From assembly GCF_014698505.1 (NCBI RefSeq), contig NZ_JACJTD010000024.1:62001-126000 (forward strand): a stretch of 64,000 bases of DNA, read 5' to 3'. Every line of letters starts with the position of its first letter. Position 1 is the first letter of the stretch. Shown here in pieces: positions 8,929-17,073 of the stretch. Source of the DNA: Nostoc foliaceum FACHB-393 (GTDB lineage: Bacteria; Cyanobacteriota; Cyanobacteriia; Cyanobacteriales; Nostocaceae). The notes under the pieces are model-generated. The model was not told the origin of the DNA, did no database searches, and worked only from the letters and a program-made list of their open reading frames with translations. Both the position numbers and the translations under genes were made by a program.

Positions 8929-10068
8929 TCAATTTAGTTTTTTTGCAAGCACGTTGTCGTATAGCGCCTCATATTGAGCCACAACTGAGTCTAAAGAAAA
9001 GCATTCGATCACCCTTGCCCGTGCTGCTTTTCCTAAAGCTTCTCTGCCCTCCTTACCTATATTTATCAATGCTTTCCAAGCATCCGCTAATGCCTCTGGA
9101 TCTTTTGGAGGGACAACTTTTCCTGTATCACTAACAATCCAAGCTGAGTCTCCCACATCTGTTACTACACAAGGAACACCACAAGACATAGCTTCGCCAA
9201 TTACATTAGAAAAAGCTTCTCCAGAGGAAGAGGAAGAGGCAATATCGAAAGCAGCAGTTAGACGGGGCACATCATGACGTTCACCAAGTAGATGTATCTG
9301 TTTAATAAGCCCTAATTCATGGATTAGCTCAGATAAAATATGATTTTGCCAATCTACTTGATTGCCAGCAAGAACAAATTGGACATTGGGATACTTCTTA
9401 AGTAGTAATGCAGCAGCCTGAAGAAAATTAAAATGGTCTTTTATCGGATGATAACGACCAATCATACCAATCAGTAAAGCATTTTCAGGGGTATTTAATT
9501 CTGAACGAACACTGAGGCGAGCCTTAGCTGATGGTGTGAATTTATCTGTTTCAAACCCATTGGGGATTACGCAAGTTTTATCGATACAATAACCGCTTTT
9601 TTCATGTTGATTAGCACTGTTTTGAGAGTTATAAATAATTTTTTCAGGGAAATTAGAACATCTTCCACACAGTTTAATTACAGTAGTTGTTCCCGGCTTC
9701 TCTAAGTCTAAAGAATAAAGGGAATGACGCACATTCCATAAAACGAACACTTGTTTGAATATAAAAAGTCTGGCAAACTGTGCAGCTAAGTTTCCATGAT
9801 ACATCCAACCTTGAATTAAGTCAGGTTTGAGTTGACGTACTATGTTAATTATTCGCCAAATGTTAGCTATTGTAGGCTTTCCTTGTTTCATCCCAATGGT
9901 GTAAATAGGAATACCTAAAGTCGCAATGCGATCGCCCCATGTACCACGATCCATCAAAGAAATAACAACTGGACTAAAACGCTTTCGATCTATTCTGGAA
10001 AGAAGTTTATAAAGCATGACTTCAGCCCCGCCCGTGGAAAGTCCTGTAATGATATAAATTATTTTCAT
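8929..10068 (-). CDS. GT4 family glycosyltransferase
   Basis: A 379-residue GT-B glycosyltransferase. The N-terminal glycine loop STGGAEVML is at 11-19, GMIGRYHPIKD opens the donor domain (about 201-211), and the EX7E pair is Glu284/Glu292 (EAFSNVIGE). The ATG overlaps the end of the upstream O-antigen ligase gene by four bases (ATGA). The motif block from GEAMSCGV through VGDSAWIV is the same as in the GT4 at 11266-12414, so the two probably arose by duplication. The sugar and linkage are not predictable. Confidence 0.93.
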   Translation of the reverse strand: MKIIYIITGLSTGGAEVMLYKLLSRIDRKRFSPVVISLMDRGTWGDRIATLGIPIYTIGMKQGKPTIANIWRIINIVRQLKPDLIQGWMYHGNLAAQFARLFIFKQVFVLWNVRHSLYSLDLEKPGTTTVIKLCGRCSNFPEKIIYNSQNSANQHEKSGYCIDKTCVIPNGFETDKFTPSAKARLSVRSELNTPENALLIGMIGRYHPIKDHFNFLQAAALLLKKYPNVQFVLAGNQVDWQNHILSELIHELGLIKQIHLLGERHDVPRLTAAFDIASSSSSGEAFSNVIGEAMSCGVPCVVTDVGDSAWIVSDTGKVVPPKDPEALADAWKALINIGKEGREALGKAARARVIECFSLDSVVAQYEALYDNVLAKKLN

Positions 10069-11297
10069 AATGGATTTTCTACTTTAAACCTTTGCTCTAA
10101 CTGACTCGCCGCAGTCATAGCAGCCATTAATGAGAACATTATTAAAATGTAACGTTCCTCTAAAATATTATGGCTAAATAGTCCCCAGAGAAGAATAAAA
10201 GCAGCAAAAGCCAAGCCAATATATTTAGTTTCCCCATGTGCGTGTTGTGTAACTGCATATACTAAAACAGGTAGAATAAAAGCGCCTAAAATTCCATGAT
10301 CGGTCATATAGTATAAATAAATATTGTGTGTAGATATTCCCATATTCCACGTTAAAGTTGAGCCAATTCCATTACCGAGAAATGGATGTTTGGTAAACAT
10401 CTGCCAAGCTAACTGAGCCACTTCTAAACGAGAATCAGCAGAGTCTTCAGAATCAGAAGCTGAAATGTTTTGAAACCATGAAATTCTTTCCAGAGAATTT
10501 TTATTCAAGCTCAAGTTTTGTAATAGTTCTTCTGACCACTGTGAGCCTAAGCTAATAAATATCGTTCCTATTCCCAACACCCAATAAAGTAATTTATTCG
10601 GATGCAATATACGGGTTATGGTAAAAATAATAACTGTAACTAACCAGCCAAGAATAGCTCCTCTAGAAAATGTCAACAACACTCCAATACCAATGATAGA
10701 TACGAAAGGTAAACGATATATTGGGTGCAATAGACTCACGCTAAAAATCATGCCAAGTACTAACGCTGCACCATCATTGTTAGGATTTAAATAAAATCCA
10801 GCAGACCGGCCACCAGTACCTAATGAATTAAATGCAATTGGGTTAAAAAATTCGTAACCGTTATTGAATACAGCCATTAAGACTGCGATAAAAATTGCCC
10901 ATCTAGTCCAGATGTGAATATCGTTATTGCTGGAAAAAATTAGGGTCATGATTATAATAAATATTACTGACAAAATCCGCTTTCTTAATTCTTCAACAAC
11001 AATTTCACCAGGTATCGATAATAATACGAACCATAATAAAGAGATAAATATAAAGCCAAGGCACCAAGTAATTACAGCGTGTGGAATGTATTTGGTTTTT
11101 GTAAAAATCAATGGAGTGGAGGCTAGAGCAAATAACATGACCCAAAATAAAGGAGGTTGAGAGAAGCTTCCTGATGTATATAAATAGGAACTAATTTCTG
11201 TAAAAAAAGTGAAAACAGCACCTACCGCGAGGGCACATTGATAATAAAATAGTAAATCGTATTTTTTATTTAGGGATGGATTCATGAGATATATCAA
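10065..11297 (-). CDS. O-antigen ligase/polymerase family membrane protein (Wzy-like)
   Basis: A 410-residue integral membrane protein with about ten to twelve hydrophobic helices and a large periplasmic loop (around residues 250-310). The Wzy_C signature region includes GNGIGST and STHNIYLYYMTDHGILGAF (about 305-340). It probably polymerises the flipped repeat units on the periplasmic face. The gene overlaps the upstream GT4 by 32 bases from the first ATG, or by 20 bases if the ATG at 11285 (MNPSLNKKYD) is used, and overlaps the following GT4 by four bases. Polymerase versus ligase cannot be separated by sequence; the cluster context favours polymerase. Confidence 0.87.
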   Translation of the reverse strand: MIYLMNPSLNKKYDLLFYYQCALAVGAVFTFFTEISSYLYTSGSFSQPPLFWVMLFALASTPLIFTKTKYIPHAVITWCLGFIFISLLWFVLLSIPGEIVVEELRKRILSVIFIIIMTLIFSSNNDIHIWTRWAIFIAVLMAVFNNGYEFFNPIAFNSLGTGGRSAGFYLNPNNDGAALVLGMIFSVSLLHPIYRLPFVSIIGIGVLLTFSRGAILGWLVTVIIFTITRILHPNKLLYWVLGIGTIFISLGSQWSEELLQNLSLNKNSLERISWFQNISASDSEDSADSRLEVAQLAWQMFTKHPFLGNGIGSTLTWNMGISTHNIYLYYMTDHGILGAFILPVLVYAVTQHAHGETKYIGLAFAAFILLWGLFSHNILEERYILIMFSLMAAMTAASQLEQRFKVENPL

Positions 11298-12414
11298 GTA
11301 AAGCAGCTTCGGTTTTAAGGACTAATTTAGCTACTGAGAAATTGTCAATAATTCGCTGTCGAATTTGAGTGCGATCGCACTCATTATTACCAAGCTTTTC
11401 TATCAAATTTTTCATAGCAGTTTTCAGTGCTTCTGGATTTTTAGGAGGTACTACTACATCCATATCACCAACAATCCAAGCAGAATCACCTACATCCGTG
11501 ACTACACAAGGTACACCGCAGGACATCGCCTCTCCAATTACATTTGGGAATCCTTCTGTATAAGATGAAGAAACAACAATATCTAGAGCGTTGTAGATTG
11601 CAGATATATCTGCACGTGCTTTGATCCAGATAACTTGATTAGAGATGCTTAATTCATCAGCCATCTGACGTAGTTCTCGTACATAGTTTTCCGAGCCACT
11701 ACCCACACAGACAAAACGCACATCCTGTCTATCTTTAAAGAGTAATGCTGCTGCTCTAAGAAATGTGGGATGGTCTTTCCTTATATCTAGTCGCCCCACC
11801 AAACCAAGCAAAATAGTGTCTTCAGGAATTCCCCACGATTTTCGTACTTTTATTCTAGCTCCTTGATCGGGTTTAAATAGTTCGATATCAATACCATTGT
11901 GAATTACCATCATTTTGTTAGAAGGAAATCCATGAGTCAGATAATATTCTCGACCAGCATAGGAATTGACAATAATCAGATCAGCAAAGCGGGCTAAAAG
12001 GCGCTCTAATTGAAAAAGCAAACGCCCTAACCAATTGTAAGAATTAGAATCTACATTAGATGAGCGTATTCCCCAAACCATGCGGGTTGAAGGAAAAAAT
12101 GGCTTTAAGAAGATAGTGAATAAATTCGGTATCCCAATATATCCATGCAACACATCAGGATGTATACGTTGAAGATGCTGAACAAGATGTAAAAAGAAGC
12201 CAAATAAATGCCAACGTCCTTGTTTATCTAAACAGATAATTGGGATATTACTATCTTTTAAGTCTTTATCTAAAGATAATAATCCACTAGAGTAAAAGCA
12301 TAAAATGGTTATATCAAAGCATTCTTTATCAAGAGCTTTTACCAGCGTCACTAATTGCCTTTCTGCTCCTCCATAGTTAAGGTCACGAATAAGGAATACA
12401 ATTTTCTTTTTCAT
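11266..12414 (-). CDS. GT4 family glycosyltransferase
   Basis: A 382-residue GT-B enzyme. LNYGGAERQL is at about 13-22, GLVGRLDIRKDH marks the donor domain, and the EX7E motif lies in TEGFPNVIGEAMSCGVP. Much of its C-terminal half matches the GT4 at 8929-10068, including a continuous shared stretch of more than 20 residues after GEAMSC. The two genes flank the O-antigen polymerase, suggesting duplication within the locus. It overlaps the start of the polymerase gene, so the two are translationally linked. Confidence 0.93.
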   Translation of the reverse strand: MKKKIVFLIRDLNYGGAERQLVTLVKALDKECFDITILCFYSSGLLSLDKDLKDSNIPIICLDKQGRWHLFGFFLHLVQHLQRIHPDVLHGYIGIPNLFTIFLKPFFPSTRMVWGIRSSNVDSNSYNWLGRLLFQLERLLARFADLIIVNSYAGREYYLTHGFPSNKMMVIHNGIDIELFKPDQGARIKVRKSWGIPEDTILLGLVGRLDIRKDHPTFLRAAALLFKDRQDVRFVCVGSGSENYVRELRQMADELSISNQVIWIKARADISAIYNALDIVVSSSYTEGFPNVIGEAMSCGVPCVVTDVGDSAWIVGDMDVVVPPKNPEALKTAMKNLIEKLGNNECDRTQIRQRIIDNFSVAKLVLKTEAALLDISHESIPK

Positions 12415-12471
12415 ATATTTGAAAATAAAAATTTGCTATTAATTTTCAGGATTTCTCTTTAATAATTTTCT

Positions 12472-12590
12472 GGCTTTTGACGCTATCTGGAAAACCTCTC
12501 TCCTAAAAGGAGAGAGACTTTGAATTTTCCCACTTCCTGCGTCGGGAAGAGGGCTAGGGGGTTAGGTTTTTTGTGGGCTTTTTCACATGA
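12472..12590. repeat. Dispersed palindromic repeat, copy A (overlaps GT4 3' end)
   Basis: The sequence shares its layout and long identical runs with 19665-19798: a CTATCTGGAAAACCTCTCTC start, an AGGAGAGAGACTTTGAATTTT core, a GGGAAG-GGTTAG segment and a TTTTTCACATGA end. It contains the stop codon and the last codons of the GT4 gene that ends at 12554. Confidence 0.65.
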
Positions 12591-13720
12591 CATAAATTGT
12601 TGTTATTAATAATCTGAGCTAACAATTGTTCCCACATCCCCATTATTTTCTCTATGCTGAATCGTTCGATTATTTCTGGCGCACGAACAGCTAAAGACTT
12701 CCGTTCTTTTTCGTCAGACATTAATCGTTCCATTGCTGCGGCTAATGCTGACACATCTTCATTTAGAACTAAAATGCCATCTATGCCATCACGAATAATC
12801 TCTCGTGGCCCACTAGGACAATCTGTAGAGATGACTGGTAACCCACATACCATTGCTTCGCAAAGCGCATTAGGGAAACCCTCAAATCGGGAAGACATAA
12901 TAAAAATCTCCGCTTGCTGCAAAAAACCATAATTATTTTTCACCATTCCAGGAAAATGAACGCGATCGCTCAATCCAAGTTGGTTACGCAAAGCTTCCAA
13001 CTCTGGACGTAGTATGCCATCTCCTAAAATAGTCAATGTCCATTCTGGATAACGTTCCTTCAGTTGTGCAAAGGCTTGCAGCAACAGATCAAAGCCTTTC
13101 TCTGGGACAAAGCGTCCCATAGCAATCAGCGATCGCTCTCTTAAAACCTTGTCCGATAACTGTTTTTCTATAGGTGGTAATACAACCATATTAGGGATAA
13201 TACAGCTATTACTTTGCAGCTTTAATGGAAAATAATCTCTTGCTCTTTTAGTTTGAAAAACAATCCGATCTGCAAATGGATAAGTTTGTTGTCGTAGTTG
13301 TTTCCAATTTCCACCTAAAGAACTTTTGCTCGGATTACTGCGTTCAGACACCACCACTGGTATATTCAAGTATCGTGTTGCGAGTAAAGTGATCACATTA
13401 GTTTTAGATGTGAAGCTAATCACAGCATCTGGGGCGCTGTTGATAATTGCATTTCGTAATGTTCTGATGCGATTCAAATTATTATAAATACCGATAATCG
13501 CATTGGAAGATTTGCTAGCAATGCCTAACGGAGTGTAAAAAACGCGATTGTCTAAATCAAATTGGGATATTTTATTATCATCAAATGTCAATATAGTAAT
13601 TTGCCATTCCTTGGCTGCCCAGTAATTTGCCATGATTGACATGACACGTTCTGCACCACCATAAGTAAGTGAATAAATAATCAGTGTTATCCTCATTTTT
13701 TTAAAGTAAATATTTAACAA
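12554..13720 (-). CDS. GT4 family glycosyltransferase with repeat-derived C-terminus
   Basis: A GT-B enzyme of up to 388 residues. Motifs are SLTYGGAERVM near the N-terminus, AMGRFVPEKGFD in the donor domain and EGFPNALCEAMVCGLPVIS with the EX7E glutamates. The overall pattern resembles GT4 enzymes that transfer N-acetylhexosamine residues. Two starts are possible: TTG at 13720, preceded by AAAAGGAA, or the in-frame ATG at 13696, which has no clear ribosome site; the TTG is kept. The final dozen residues (CHVKKPTKNLTP) and the stop come from a dispersed repeat (12472-12590). The gene follows the flippase by 12 bases. Confidence 0.9.
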   Translation of the reverse strand: MLNIYFKKMRITLIIYSLTYGGAERVMSIMANYWAAKEWQITILTFDDNKISQFDLDNRVFYTPLGIASKSSNAIIGIYNNLNRIRTLRNAIINSAPDAVISFTSKTNVITLLATRYLNIPVVVSERSNPSKSSLGGNWKQLRQQTYPFADRIVFQTKRARDYFPLKLQSNSCIIPNMVVLPPIEKQLSDKVLRERSLIAMGRFVPEKGFDLLLQAFAQLKERYPEWTLTILGDGILRPELEALRNQLGLSDRVHFPGMVKNNYGFLQQAEIFIMSSRFEGFPNALCEAMVCGLPVISTDCPSGPREIIRDGIDGILVLNEDVSALAAAMERLMSDEKERKSLAVRAPEIIERFSIEKIMGMWEQLLAQIINNNNLCHVKKPTKNLTP

Positions 13721-13732
13721 GTAATATTCCTT

Positions 13733-15100
13733 TTAATTTTCAGAAGCACTTATTAGTTTTCTGCTGACATAATACGTTAAAAAGCAGAATGAAAAAACAT
13801 AAACACAAGTAGTAGATAAAGCAATACCTATAACACCAAACCATTCCATAAAAACATAATTTAGAAAAATATTGATAGTTAAGTTACAAGCAGAACCCCA
13901 CATCAATATATGATTTAATTGCATTGCCGAAATTAACCTCACAGCCAAAATACCCGCTACATAAAAAGGTATTTGTAAGGCAAAGGAATTTTGGATCTGA
14001 GCTACTAAATAAGTATCATTAGCTGTAAATGAACCTCTTTGAAAGAGGATCTGAACTATAGGCTCGGAAAATATAAACAAGAATCCTGCCAGTAGAGTAG
14101 TTGTAACAAAAATGATTTGCATATATTGTTTAAGTGTGCGACGTGTACCTATCCAATCCTTGGAAGCTACCATTTTGGAAAAATAGGGAATTACAGCAGT
14201 ACTTAATGCTGTGGTAGCTAAAGATATCGGGAAGGCAATGAGCTTGTTACCATAACTCAGTGCTGCTACGCTACCAGGTGACAGCATTGCTGCCATAGAT
14301 TGATCTACTAGATTTGTACTACACATCAAAAAACCGCCCGCAATCATTGGTAAATACTGGCTAACAACCTGACGCAGGTGAGGATCAAACCCATACCATT
14401 TTGGAAGCCATGAAATGCCTTGTCGGTGCAGTGCTGCTCCTAAAAGAGTTATTTCTACTGCTGCACCGCAGACTAGCCCTGCGGCTAAAGCGAAAATACC
14501 CCAAGATTTAAGCATCAAGAGCAATAGGACACTAATAGTTGGAGTGATAATTGGTGATAAAGCTGCTAGGGCAAAACGCTCTCCTGCATTCAATACGGCA
14601 CCCCAAATGATAATAATCCCACTTAAGAGAACAAAAGGTGCGATCGCATAGAGCAAACGAAAAGTCATATCTAACTTTTCGGGACTGAACCCAGCAGCAA
14701 TGTGTGGTAAATACAGTGGTGCGCTAGCTACCATTAGTATCGTCGTGATTGCTAGCAGTCCCAAGCCGCTGATTGTGGCTCCACAGAAAAGCCTTTGAGC
14801 CGCCTTTATACCTTCCTGTTCTCGTACCTGCATATAAGTAGGTATAAGAGCAGTATTAAAAGAACCAGCGATTACATTGGTGATAAAAGAAGGAACTAAC
14901 AAAGCAATTAAAAATGCATCTAAATCGTCCCCAGTACCAAACCTCTGAGCAACTACCAATTCTTTACCTACAGCCGCCACTTTAACCAATGCTGTCAATA
15001 AACCAACTATCATCGCTGCACCAAAAATTTGGCGATTGATAGAGCCGCTTGTCAGTTGCTTCCAGTAATCAACTAAGCTTTGCAAACGCCACATTTTCAT
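13733..15100 (-). CDS. MurJ/MviN-family lipid-linked oligosaccharide flippase
   Basis: A 455-residue MOP-superfamily membrane protein with about 12-14 helices. The N-terminal region with GKELVVAQRFGTGDDLDAF (about 46-64) and SFNTALIPTY (about 82-91) is typical of the MviN/MurJ family. The essential housekeeping MurJ is usually somewhat longer, and the location among glycosyltransferases suggests this copy flips the exopolysaccharide repeat unit in place of Wzx. It is 32 bases downstream of the FemAB-like gene. The family is clear; the transported substrate is inferred from context. Confidence 0.88.
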   Translation of the reverse strand: MKMWRLQSLVDYWKQLTSGSINRQIFGAAMIVGLLTALVKVAAVGKELVVAQRFGTGDDLDAFLIALLVPSFITNVIAGSFNTALIPTYMQVREQEGIKAAQRLFCGATISGLGLLAITTILMVASAPLYLPHIAAGFSPEKLDMTFRLLYAIAPFVLLSGIIIIWGAVLNAGERFALAALSPIITPTISVLLLLMLKSWGIFALAAGLVCGAAVEITLLGAALHRQGISWLPKWYGFDPHLRQVVSQYLPMIAGGFLMCSTNLVDQSMAAMLSPGSVAALSYGNKLIAFPISLATTALSTAVIPYFSKMVASKDWIGTRRTLKQYMQIIFVTTTLLAGFLFIFSEPIVQILFQRGSFTANDTYLVAQIQNSFALQIPFYVAGILAVRLISAMQLNHILMWGSACNLTINIFLNYVFMEWFGVIGIALSTTCVYVFSFCFLTYYVSRKLISASEN

Positions 15101-15132
15101 ACCGCAGTTGAAACGATTTAGAATTATTCAAT

Positions 15133-15951
15133 CTAAAATTTAAAATTCGATAAACGTGGTAACGGTAATTGAGATAAACTCATATAAATTTTCAGTAGAT
15201 GTAAATATAGTTTGCCCTTGATTGTGATGCCATTAATACAGTTAAAGTTCTTGACAATTTCTCCACCAAATTTTTCTTTAAACTGATTAATACCGAGTTT
15301 TTCCTGATCTGTATTTCCGGTATACCAGCCTCCAAAATCATAAATCGAAATTCCTAAATTTTTAAATCTTAATATATCCTGCCAGTGATGGTAACGATTT
15401 GCCCGCCCTAAAATCGATTGATAGGAAGTATCGTTACTATTTTTAAGTGATGCAGAATGCAAAAGACGAACTCTATTGTTACTACGATAATAAACATGCC
15501 AAACTAAAGATTCACCATTTTTTAGCTTGACATGTGAAATCTCAATTACCCCAGCATCTATACGATTTTTTAGCTGGGTTCGATTAATCTTGTTTAAACC
15601 TTTTTGGGTGGCGAATAAATCATAAAAATCTGAGAATTGATTGAAAGTATTTGAGTCAATATTCTCCCAGGTTTCATAAATAACTTCGTCTTTTTGCTCT
15701 GCTCTTCTAATTTTATACCTATCATTGCTACTGATACTTTCCCAGAGTTGATCATGACTTTTGGTTAAGTCAATTAACCTTGTGTAAAATTCATCAGACT
15801 GGCCACCTTTAATGGGGTGTATCCATTGCCTATAATGAAGTACATCCACATTACCTAATTCTTGCGGAGCTTCATCAAACCAGACTTCTCCTACTGAAAA
15901 GATAAATTTCTTTGTGACAATCAACATGTTTTTTCTCACTTTGCGTTTCAA
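15133..15951 (-). CDS. FemAB/GNAT-like acyl- or aminoacyltransferase
   Basis: A 272-residue protein with the pattern of the FemAB-like GNAT superfamily: LWESISSNDRYKIRRAEQ (about 69-86), then VWHVYYRSNNRVRLLHSAS, then YDFGGWYTGNTDQEKLGINQFKEKFGG near residues 205-231. Relatives transfer amino acids or acyl groups onto cell-wall or glycan acceptors. An inner ATG at 15927 (MLIVTKKF) is an alternative start that removes the very basic first eight residues. The gene lies between the propeller protein and the flippase, so it may decorate the lipid-linked repeat with an acyl or aminoacyl group before export. The exact reaction is unknown. Confidence 0.7.
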   Translation of the reverse strand: MKRKVRKNMLIVTKKFIFSVGEVWFDEAPQELGNVDVLHYRQWIHPIKGGQSDEFYTRLIDLTKSHDQLWESISSNDRYKIRRAEQKDEVIYETWENIDSNTFNQFSDFYDLFATQKGLNKINRTQLKNRIDAGVIEISHVKLKNGESLVWHVYYRSNNRVRLLHSASLKNSNDTSYQSILGRANRYHHWQDILRFKNLGISIYDFGGWYTGNTDQEKLGINQFKEKFGGEIVKNFNCINGITIKGKLYLHLLKIYMSLSQLPLPRLSNFKF

Positions 15952-15973
15952 ATTAAACTCATTAATGCAATAA

Positions 15974-17008
15974 CTATAAATTCATAATTTTGAAACAGGA
16001 AGTTAATCCTTTTCGCAAAAATGCTCGGATTGAATATGGGTCAATCACAAATCGATAATGCTTCCCGTCCACACATGCTATCCATTTATTTTCGTCAATT
16101 TCGTGAGGATCAATATGGTGCATACCGATTTGATTCCAACCTAACCCACTTGCTTTGAGAACTGGATTCTCTTTAACTTGTTTTTCTTGATAATTTGTTA
16201 TTGTCAGATCAGTTATTTCAAGAGCTAGAACTTTATTCCCATAAATTCGCTCACAATCCTGGGTATATCTAATAATTTTGTCATCAGTTACTACAACTCT
16301 ACCGGCTGGTCTTGCTATATTTTTATTCCCCTCTATAACAGGACTTTTAGGATGCTCAATCCAGGAATCCGTCAAGTTTTTAGAATAATAAAGACGGAGA
16401 GTATCTCTAGCTTCTGATGTTGCGGTCAATAGCCACCACAGATTATTGTATTGAAAAATACTAGGGTCTACAAAATCACTTTGATCGAGTAAGGTTTTTA
16501 TAAATGTCCATTTTGTAGGAAAACTAGTTGCTTTATATAAACGAATAGAACCAGCTTCAGAAGTTTCTGGAATCATATAATATTCGTTTTGGAATTTGAA
16601 TACGTATGGATAAGACAAATGGAACGGCTCATCAAGTACAATTTGTTGGTAATTCCATTTATATGCATCATTGCTAGTTGCTAATCCTATTACTCCTTTA
16701 TTCTGAAGACTATTCAGTACTTCAAAGAACATATACCAAATACCGTCCTCACAGACCATAAATGGATCAGCAACAAAGTTGGCTGGAACATCTGTGATAT
16801 CTTTAGCAGTCAAAACTGGATTACTAATTTTTTCTGGAGAAACAAAATCAAAAAGAGATTCGCCTAGATAAATTCCAATTGACCATTCACTTCTTCTTTT
16901 AACAAAAGTCTTGGCTATATTTTTCATTCCAGTCAAATATCTATCTTTAAGCCTAAATACTCTATTGGATACCTGTGAATTACTGTTGAGCTTATAGGTT
17001 TTGTACAT
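15974..17008 (-). CDS. Five-bladed beta-propeller, GH43-like / GINT1-N-like protein
   Basis: A 344-residue protein whose repeated motifs ADPFMVCEDGIWYMFFE (about 92-108), SYPYVFKFQNEYYMIPE (about 141-157) and DPSIFQYNNLWWLLT (about 190-204) match the five-bladed propeller of GH43/GH68-like proteins. It fits best the N-terminal domain type of glucosamine inositolphosphorylceramide transferase 1. There is no signal peptide, so it probably acts in the cytoplasm. The first methionine gives a long basic lead; a second is at residue 28. The gene follows the PglF-like gene by 65 bases. A role in binding or transferring a sugar in the pathway is inference. Confidence 0.65.
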   Translation of the reverse strand: MYKTYKLNSNSQVSNRVFRLKDRYLTGMKNIAKTFVKRRSEWSIGIYLGESLFDFVSPEKISNPVLTAKDITDVPANFVADPFMVCEDGIWYMFFEVLNSLQNKGVIGLATSNDAYKWNYQQIVLDEPFHLSYPYVFKFQNEYYMIPETSEAGSIRLYKATSFPTKWTFIKTLLDQSDFVDPSIFQYNNLWWLLTATSEARDTLRLYYSKNLTDSWIEHPKSPVIEGNKNIARPAGRVVVTDDKIIRYTQDCERIYGNKVLALEITDLTITNYQEKQVKENPVLKASGLGWNQIGMHHIDPHEIDENKWIACVDGKHYRFVIDPYSIRAFLRKGLTSCFKIMNL

Positions 17009-17073
17009 ATTTATTCTGCCGAGTCAAGTAGATTTTATTGATATTTACGACCAACAGTCTTAAGTTATTCTCC

